A stretch of DNA of 64,000 nt, from NCBI GenBank assembly GCA_009760855.2, contig WPIO01000036.1, positions 2,373,501-2,437,500 of the forward strand. Direction: 5' to 3'. Shown here one piece after another: positions 57,564-64,000 of this stretch. The notes beneath the pieces are model-generated. The model ran no database searches. It was given only the letters and a program-made list of their open reading frames with translations, and was not told the origin of the DNA. Numbering within the stretch: position 1 is the first letter of the stretch; every line of letters begins with the position of its first letter. The position numbers were made by a program, and so were the translations under genes. This stretch comes from Cristatella mucedo (taxonomy: Eukaryota; Bryozoa; Phylactolaemata; Cristatellidae).

Positions 57564-59574
57564 CTAATGCTATCGCCGCGCGCTGCGCCGCCGCGGCGCT
57601 GCAGGTAAAATGTGTTTCGGCGACCCCGCGGCTGGCGGGGGTGCGGCCCTCACGGCCGCGCGAAGTCAAGCGCCTCCAGCGCGAAAGCTGTCGCAGCGTG
57701 TAAGGAGCGAATGCGCGGCGTCTGATGCGCGAATTATCCCCCCTGCAAGTTATCAGCCCCAGCCCCCCCCCCCGTATGAATGCCTACAGCGTCTGACGCA
57801 CGGGAGCGCGCGCGTCAGATGCTGCAGGCGTTCGCAGGGGAAGCCCGAAGGCGAGAATAGGCGGCCCCGGGGGGCGGCGCACAGACGGCCTCGCTTTAGC
57901 TTCTTTCTTTACTTTTCGCGTACTCACACCGATCGATCCGGGGAGAAGGGTAGCGAGGAAAAAAGAACGGCGATAGCTAGGAAAGGGGAAGGGACGGCGG
58001 AAGCGGGACCCGCTAGGACCGCTGGCCGCCGGGACCGCGCGCGCGCGCTCGACGCGCCGTCGGCGACCGCCTGGTCCGCGGCGGCGGCGGCGGCGGCGGC
58101 GCGGTCTCGCGGCGAAACGTCCGTCGCCTGCGCTCATTGGCTCGCTGCGCTCATTGGCCTACAGGGCGGCGAAAAACAAACGAGCCGGAAGAAGCGACCG
58201 GGCGCGGTAGGCAGGCCCGAGAGCGAGCGCGCGCCGTCGTTCCTCCTTCAGCCGAGAGCGCACGATCATGTACGCAGCAGCTCGCGCGAGAGCCGACGTC
58301 GTACGCATGCGACCTCAGCGAGCGCACGCTCCCACCTCACCCGCCCGCCCCCGGAGGCGGGGCGCGTCTCGCTCCGCGTCTTAGCAACGATTACTGTTTA
58401 CGCTTCGCCGTCGAGCGCCCTCTATGCCGGCAGTCGTGCTACGCGCGACCTGTCGACCAATGCCCGCGCATCGACGGGCCGGGGAAGCAGTTTCTCCAGC
58501 ATGCGCAACCGCGGCTCGCGGACGCTCGTGCTGGCGTACTCCGGCGGCGGGATGGCGGCGCGGACGGACGCGAGCTATCCGGGTATTCTCCTTTGCGCTA
58601 CCATTACGGCAGCCCCGCCTGCGCCTCGGAACGAGCTACTATAAAACGAAAAGCGACTGCAGACGGCGTCGAAATTGGGTCGAAGGCGCCCTATGTACAT
58701 TACATTATGTTACGCGCGTCGCAGCGTGGACGCTGACCACGCCCCTGCGAGCCAGCGTCTGGCCCGGCGTCCGTCTGCCCGCTGGGTCCACCCTAGCTGG
58801 CATTCCGTGGGCGGTGCCAAGCGGCTCTCCGGCGCCGCCGAGGGCAAAGTCCAACCCCGCGTGTGCAGCTTCGGGCTGTAAATAAATAAACGTGCCAAAG
58901 TGGTGTGCGCCAGCGAGCGGGGGGGGGGGTGTGTGCGTTTGTGTAACGGCGGCGAACGACGGATTGGCCCACTACCGGGCCGCGGCGGCCGACTAGGCCT
59001 CCTGCAGAGGAAGCATCGGTGGGTGGGTGGGGGGGGGGGTACGCTCCACTCGCGGTGCACTTCAGACTAGCCCTCGGCAGCGGCTTACCTAGGGCGCCGC
59101 GACACTTGAGGGAGTTCCGGGGGCGGAAGCTTCGACCGGAAGCTGCCTATGACAAGCGCTGCGAAAGCCGTAGCGGGCGAGCAGCAGACACTGCCGGCGA
59201 GCAGCAGACACGGCCACTGTACGCGCGTCGAGTTTCGCGAATGGGACGAATGAACGCTACGCCCGTTAAAGACGCTAGCGGCAGATGCGGTGAACTGGCG
59301 GGCGGCCGCGACAGAAAGCACAGGGCGCTACGTAGTCTCCGACCGACGTGGAAGCCGGCGAAAGGCGTCATTTTTCCACTTAACGTCTGGGCAGAACGCC
59401 CGGGCATCAGCCAGAAATCCGAGTAGCAACAGATATGGGTCTGGATCTAGGTCGGTACGTGCTCTCGTTAAATAGCTCACTAATACCACGAAGGCGTGTA
59501 AAATGGACTGGCCTAGCCGCTGAAGAAGCCAACGCAGAGATGTGCAGAATAATGGCTGAGGCGACAATTTAATA
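57564..59574. other. Large CpG-rich block
   Basis: Very high GC with CGG repeats (58077-58100) and G runs near 58919 and 59028. Long overlapping frames on both strands (up to 344 codons) are Arg/Ala/Pro-rich and mutually antisense, as composition predicts. It may mark a promoter outside the window's visible genes. Confidence 0.35.
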
Positions 59575-59730
59575 ATAGTTGATAAAAACAGTAATATAAC
59601 TTTTGATATAGTGCCCTCAGAGAACTCAATCTCTTTCCAAGCAGTTTACATGTGCTTCAAAGGAAGCACGATCGAGTGATGAGTAGTTGGCATCTCTGCA
59701 AAACAAACAAATTGGCTGATCGTTGTGGCC
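59575..59730 (-). mobile_element. LINE family A 3' end, old
   Basis: CCCTCAGAGAACTCAATCTC hairpin arm and a diverged 3' UTR. Confidence 0.7.
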
Positions 59731-59903
59731 ACTTGCTAGGGAATGCCGGTTTGTTCTATGACCAATGTGAAACACAATTTTACTTTATATTTTCTTCTGA
59801 GTAGCAGGTGTTATTTTGAAATTGCTTGTGCCTCATAAACTTGGAAAATGACCATTACTCCACACAATCTAACTAGCTCACTGGTTCTGTCTAGGCTGGA
59901 CTA

Positions 59904-60051
59904 ATAATATAATAATATAATTAATTTGTCTAGCACACTGAGAGAACTCAATCTCTATTCAGGCGCTTCACATATGCCACGGGGCTCGATCCCACAACGT
60001 CGGCTAGACCTCGGTCAGGCAAGCGCCTTAACCACTCGGCCAAACCAGCTA
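59904..60051 (-). mobile_element. SINE-2, best copy, with target site duplication
   Basis: Minus strand: TTTGGCCGAGTGGTTAAGGC head, as in Leu/Ser tRNAs; GGGATCGAGCCCCG B-box region; GTGAAGCGCCTGAATAGAGA, then TTGAGTTCTCTCAG and an ATTATATTATT tail. GGACTA flanks both sides (59898-59903 and 60052-60057). The element is 148 bp. Confidence 0.9.
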
Positions 60052-60330
60052 GGACTAGTGCAATTCCGATTTGGCTGGGCTACTGAAAAAGAAGGCATTA
60101 CGCATCTACAGCTCATGATGAATAGGGCAGCGAGGCTAACAAACAAATACCAGAGGTTCAGCCATGTGATATCTTTGCTGCAGAAGCAGTGATGACTCTC
60201 AGTAGTTCAACGGATACGGAAACAGTCTTACTCTGACCCGACAAGGCCTGCCATGGCTTGGCTCCTTCAGACATAAGTTTAATTACGGCACTAGTTTCAG
60301 CCTCCTTCCAAAAAAAATCCTAGCTAATTA

Positions 60331-60490
60331 AACAGCCTCTTTTTGTATAGCGACAGAAGAGCCTCTACGGCTATCACCCCCTCCCCCGCTTGCAGTGGTG
60401 ATAAAGAATCGCCCACTGCAGGAATCGAACCCACGACCTCGGGACCGAGGTCGTGAAAGCAACCACCTTACCTAGTGTGCCATCACGGCT
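60331..60490 (-). mobile_element. SINE-1a
   Basis: Minus strand: GCCGTGATGGCACACTAGGT head, CACGACCTCG-GTCC-CGAGGTCGTG hairpin, GGTTCGATTCC exact B box, and AAAAAGAGGCTGTTTAATTA end. It carries a CCCCC insertion in the body. Confidence 0.88.
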
Positions 60491-61446
60491 CGCCAGACCA
60501 GGGCCCTCGGGTCCTCTGCGGACAATAAAGTAGCCGTTCCAGGCCTATGCTTAAAGACCATTGGGCGACAGAAGGTTTTGCTCTGTAGGTCCATGGCTGC
60601 GGAACTCGCTTCCACAGTTCTCATGCAACAAGATGCAAGCAACTCTCGTGCTGCCGACTGAGGCGCATCATTTCTTTCCAGTCAGTCTGCAGTCAGGTAC
60701 TCCCAGGCTGCTCACTTCCTCGACTGCCCTCCGGACTCAGCTCGGCTCCCCGCTTTCTTTTTGTGACGCGAAATGAATCTGCCGGCCGACGTATAGTTTA
60801 AAGCACCGATAGCCGCTTGGGCTTTGAGTGAACTATAGAGAAATCTCCAGAGTAACACCCACGCGGTCATTAGGGCTTTGTTGTTGTTTTACAGACGGAG
60901 ATATATTAAATTAATTATTATTATTAAATTACATCATCAAATGCGTTTGGGAGCAGGACACGGATCATTCTGAAATTGACTTATTCTCCAAAACATTGCA
61001 GACATAACTGTATGCACAATTTTGGCATTGAATAAACAAGTTCACAGCGTTTAGAATTTATTCTCCATAGTCACGCTGATAAAGCACACTACCATCAAAC
61101 TTGAATTGTCGTAACAATGAAAAGCGGTTCAGCATTTGACGTGTCTACCTTTATTGTGGGTCATTGGACGAAGCTGTTGGAGTAGGGTTGTGATCAGTTG
61201 TTATACACATTAACATATAGCAGTTGCTAATGCCTTGTTCTTCTTATGCCTGTTACTCATGCCTTCCTTACGGATGCTTTCACTAACCTAAATAGTATAA
61301 ATAGAGAAGCCTTAAGCCTACTAATTATGTTTAGTTCCAGCTGCCTAAGGGAATGCGTACGTGCATTTTCCTGATATCGTATCTAAATGCTGCAAGCATT
61401 CGGCAGTCACATTTTGCTACGTCTGCCTGCAGCCAATTTATCAAGA

Positions 61447-61500
61447 TGAAAAACCACTCCGCAGGAAGAAACTTCAGGCTGAAAAACCACTCCGCAGGAA
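61447..61500. repeat. 21-bp direct repeat, period 33
   Basis: TGAAAAACCACTCCGCAGGA plus one base occurs at 61447 and 61480. Confidence 0.9.
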
Positions 61501-61809
61501 TTAACTCTTCAGCGCTTTCCGTGCCTTCCTCTGGCCTCTGTAAGATGGTTACAGGAGCGTCAGACCGGATGCCGGATGCTTTGAGTTGTGCTGATTTTCC
61601 TGCAGTCCCTGCATGCGGGATCTGTGCAGGGACCGCCTGGTACCTACCGTTGCCTGGACTGGCCAAAGCAGCTGACCGACTTATCTGAGGGAAGCATTGA
61701 GGTCCAGCAGGGAGTCAATTTCGGCATCCGGCCGAAAGGTACTGATGCCACCATCACTGCGCATCCCATCGGGCCTGAATGAAACGATTCGCCACAGCTC
61801 CAGATCTAA

Positions 61810-62200
61810 TGCCATTTGCTATGTCTCCGCCCGTAAATCCACAAAGCCCCAAGAACCGCATTGGTGTTACGCTGAAGAGTTCTCTTTAGCGCTCTCTCAT
61901 AGCTTAAGCGGCTTCCGGTGCGCTTTCGGTAGCCAACAGCCTTCATCTCACGCAAGAAAGAGAAAGTGAGAAGCGTAGCAAAGTCGGGAGAGCAGTTGAA
62001 GCAGTGAGTAGCATGGAAGTAGCAGCTCAGGGCGGCCGGAAAGGATGAGCCACGGTCGGCAGCAGGAGTGTAGATGTCGTTTCGCGAGAAGATCAAGAAT
62101 CCAGTCTTTAGTACTGCTTCCAAGCACCTTCAATAATCTATGTTTGAGGCACAGTTTAAAGGCGTCTTGTCCCTTTTGGCGGCCGAGATAAAGAAGATAC
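61810..62200 (-). mobile_element. LINE family B 3' end
   Basis: Minus strand: a FSRNDIYTPAADRGSSFPA-coding block, then SFLREMKAVGYRK, ending TACGGGCGGAGACATAGC. Related blocks are at 37.4, 45.6 and 60.6 kb. Confidence 0.75.
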
Positions 62201-62546
62201 GTGAACATGTGTAATGATAAATTTAAAAAGCTCTCACTACTAAGGAGAAAGCAGCCCGGAGGTGCAGTTTCGTTTCCGTTTTTCGCTGCTTCCTGCAACA
62301 GTTGCAAGGTAGAAAAATATGCAGCGGGAGTTGAGACTATGCTGAAGAACTACTGCACACTGGGCTGCAGGATTTCCTTATTCTTTACGCTCATTCTGAG
62401 AAAACATTCAAGGGGATCATGGGTGAAATGGTTCGGAGGAGCAAGGCCAGTCAGGCTTCCGATTTCAACGGATTTAGTCGGCTCTCGTTACACTGCTCCT
62501 AAGGACAGTACAAAGAGAATATCTATGGGATACTACATCCGGGGAC

Positions 62547-62792
62547 TCACTCATCGGAGCGATTGACGGCATAGTCGTACGTCTGGAAACACTGCCCACT
62601 TCTAAATATGCTGTGCTCGCTCTGATGTAGCGTCAGTATAAATACATGTCGATTCTGGTTTATTTTTCTCTGACTAAATGCGATCCAAAGATTGAGCACT
62701 GCAAAATCGTTCGGTTTTGTGGGAAATGGGTAAATTTCAACTGGATCACTGTCCTGGTCACAAAAGCAGAGTTTGTGGGGAATAATGACCAC
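62547..62792 (-). pseudogene. Exon-like open frame, faintly THAP-like
   Basis: About 80 minus-strand codons with balanced composition, a CAG acceptor at 62792-62794 and a consensus GTGAGT donor at 62550-62545. The order LCFCDQ, YPFPTK, LNLWIAFSQRK, HQSEHSIF resembles the spacing of a THAP zinc finger (C-x-C, FP, LW, C-xx-H-F), but with C-x-C rather than C-xx-C and His where the third Cys belongs. Decayed transposase domain, unrelated exon or chance are all possible. Confidence 0.3.
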
Positions 62793-63169
62793 TGTTAGTA
62801 CTTTTGAGGCCTAAGATCGTGCTTTATAGCAATTACTGCATAGGAAAAATGGTATGGACACTTGTGAGCTTTTAAGTGGAAATAAGAGCAGAAAGGCAAA
62901 GGGCGGGTGTGTGTGTGTGTGTGTGCATCTATGCTGCGATTGTGGGCAGGCTGCTGCTGAGAGGCAGCTCCAGCCCTTGCCTTTTGCCGCTGCCATTTCG
63001 ACAGCTGCTGCTCGTCCAAGAGCTCGTCCAAGCAAGCGACCGGTCGCAGGGGATGCCCGTACGTTATGCCCTTTGACCTATTGACGTGTTTGTTTTATCC
63101 GTCGGGCCTCGGTTTCCCGTGGGAGCAGCTGAGCATGGCAGAGGGAACGGCAGCCGAGTCCGAGTGTCC
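62793..63169. other. No recognisable gene; short (GT)n
   Basis: Short GT run near 62908-62925. Confidence 0.35.
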
Positions 63170-63217
63170 GATTCCGAGCATCGGTCAACTAGCGATTCCG
63201 AGCATCGGTCAACTAGC
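63170..63217. repeat. 24-bp perfect tandem duplication
   Basis: Unit GATTCCGAGCATCGGTCAAC plus TAGC, present twice without change. Confidence 0.95.
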
Positions 63218-64000
63218 GCTTGGGCAGAGTTAATGTGATGTAATGTGCCAAGCTGGCTATCTATGCTTAAGAACTGCCCATCTCTGTACAGGTATCGTTC
63301 CCTCGCCTTACGGCGTTGTTTTTTTTATCAAACAAAACTTGTCTGGCGAGGGTCGACCGCCAGGAAGGACTGCTACATCAATGGTCGAAATCGCCGCCAT
63401 AGGCAATCTGCTTGGGCCGAAATGCGTACGGCAACAGTGGCCTGGATTCATCTGGAACAGCTTGATGCCGGTATGCCACATCTGCCACTCACATGAAGTT
63501 GCCTTTCGGAGCGTCACCACTCGCACGAGCTCGTACATGCAAGGCAAACGTTTGCCGGGCAAAGCAAGCCCAAAGGTTGTACAACGATGCAATCGGCACT
63601 CCGGCAGTCTCGGGGTGAGGGGGCGTGGGCGAGTTCTGTCCTCTTGTGTACACCAGTGGTATTGAAACGCAGCCTACGTAAGTAAGCACTAGATTCTTTT
63701 CGAAAACTGATCTAAAAGTTAGCAGTGAAATAATATTTACTAGGAATTTCTTCAGAAGGAGGCTTGATTCCCGGCATCCCTACTATCTCCATCTACAGTC
63801 TAGTATGCCTGCTGCCACAGTGCAGATTTCTCGGCGACATAGACGCAGCTCGGATTGAGCCAGGGAGGATGACAGACCTTAACCTGACCCAACTGACGCC
63901 ACGACGTCCCTTGATTTGGTGACATCTGAAAGGAAGCTGCAGCGAACCCGTTCCTAGCTGCATTTGCTACCGGGAGGGGTGCCATACTGAATTATCCTAT
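63218..64000. other. No recognisable gene
   Basis: A 140-codon plus-strand frame (63243-63665) overlaps others and shows no motif; treated as chance. Confidence 0.35.

Larger units (their letters stand above)
59765..60930 (+). mobile_element. LINE family B copy split by two SINEs
   Basis: Plus strand. NLTSSLVLSRLD-coding sequence ends at 59903, and CNSDLAGLLKKKAL-like coding resumes at 60060. More RT and a WNSLP-like block follow (60590-60620), then the 3' end (TTACAGACGGAGATATATTA) and an ATT-containing tail. SINE-2 and SINE-1a inserted separately. Confidence 0.82.

Noticed and set aside
57610-58736. 344- and 199-codon frames
   Set aside because: GC-rich block in which several frames on both strands stay open; Arg/Ala/Pro composition and no domain.
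60000-60051. Leu or Ser tRNA gene on the minus strand
   Set aside because: The head is tRNA-like but it is followed by a LINE-like tail and flanked by a target duplication; it is SINE-2.
61331-61688. 111-codon frames on both strands
   Set aside because: Complementary overlapping frames over a direct repeat; no domain.

Overview
The window is nuclear DNA from an animal, probably an aquatic invertebrate; the phylum cannot be fixed from the sequence. The reasons are a spliced gene with GT/AG introns, dozens of 5'-truncated non-LTR retrotransposons with (ATT)n tails, tRNA-derived SINEs, long CA/TA/AG microsatellites, and many GC- and CpG-rich stretches. There is no prokaryotic gene organisation. 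Most long open frames are pieces of retrotransposons or read-through of microsatellites.

One conserved host gene is clear: a minus-strand STAR/KHDRBS-type (Sam68-like) KH-domain RNA-binding protein. It has six coding exons between about 12.7 and 15.8 kb, and its exon phases join consistently into 313 codons. Two of its introns each hold, on the gene strand, a copy of one structured RNA. I read these as paralogous box H/ACA snoRNAs: two hairpins, an H box, and an ACA box three bases from the 3' end. The 3' pocket matches a universally conserved large-subunit rRNA segment. This intronic snoRNA pair is the most interesting system in the window. A possible upstream exon with a frameshift lies at 16.46-16.70 kb.

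The rest is mainly a retrotransposon graveyard. Family A is an L2/CR1-like LINE, with a nearly full-length copy at 37.9-41.1 kb, young truncated copies at 0.8-2.5 and 52.2-54.0 kb, and many older fragments. Family B is a second L2-like LINE (17.4, 42.7, 45.4, 50.4, 59.8 and 61.8 kb). SINE-1 is tRNA-derived with a good B box and strong internal hairpins. SINE-2 has a Leu/Ser-tRNA-like head and a 3' tail that resembles the 3' end of LINE family A, so family A probably mobilised it. Several insertions are nested; the clearest is a SINE-2 in a family B reverse transcriptase with a 6-bp target duplication.

Layout: 0-7.3 kb family A copies; 7.3-12 kb mostly no recognisable content; 12.7-16.7 kb the KH gene and snoRNAs; 17-27 kb LINE fragments and unique sequence; 28-29.1 kb GC-rich; 29-36 kb SINEs, LINE fragments and microsatellites; 37-41 kb the LINE cluster; 41-51 kb microsatellite and GC-rich mosaic; 51-54 kb nested and young LINE copies; 54-59.5 kb GC-rich; 59.5-64 kb family B and a few exon-like frames.
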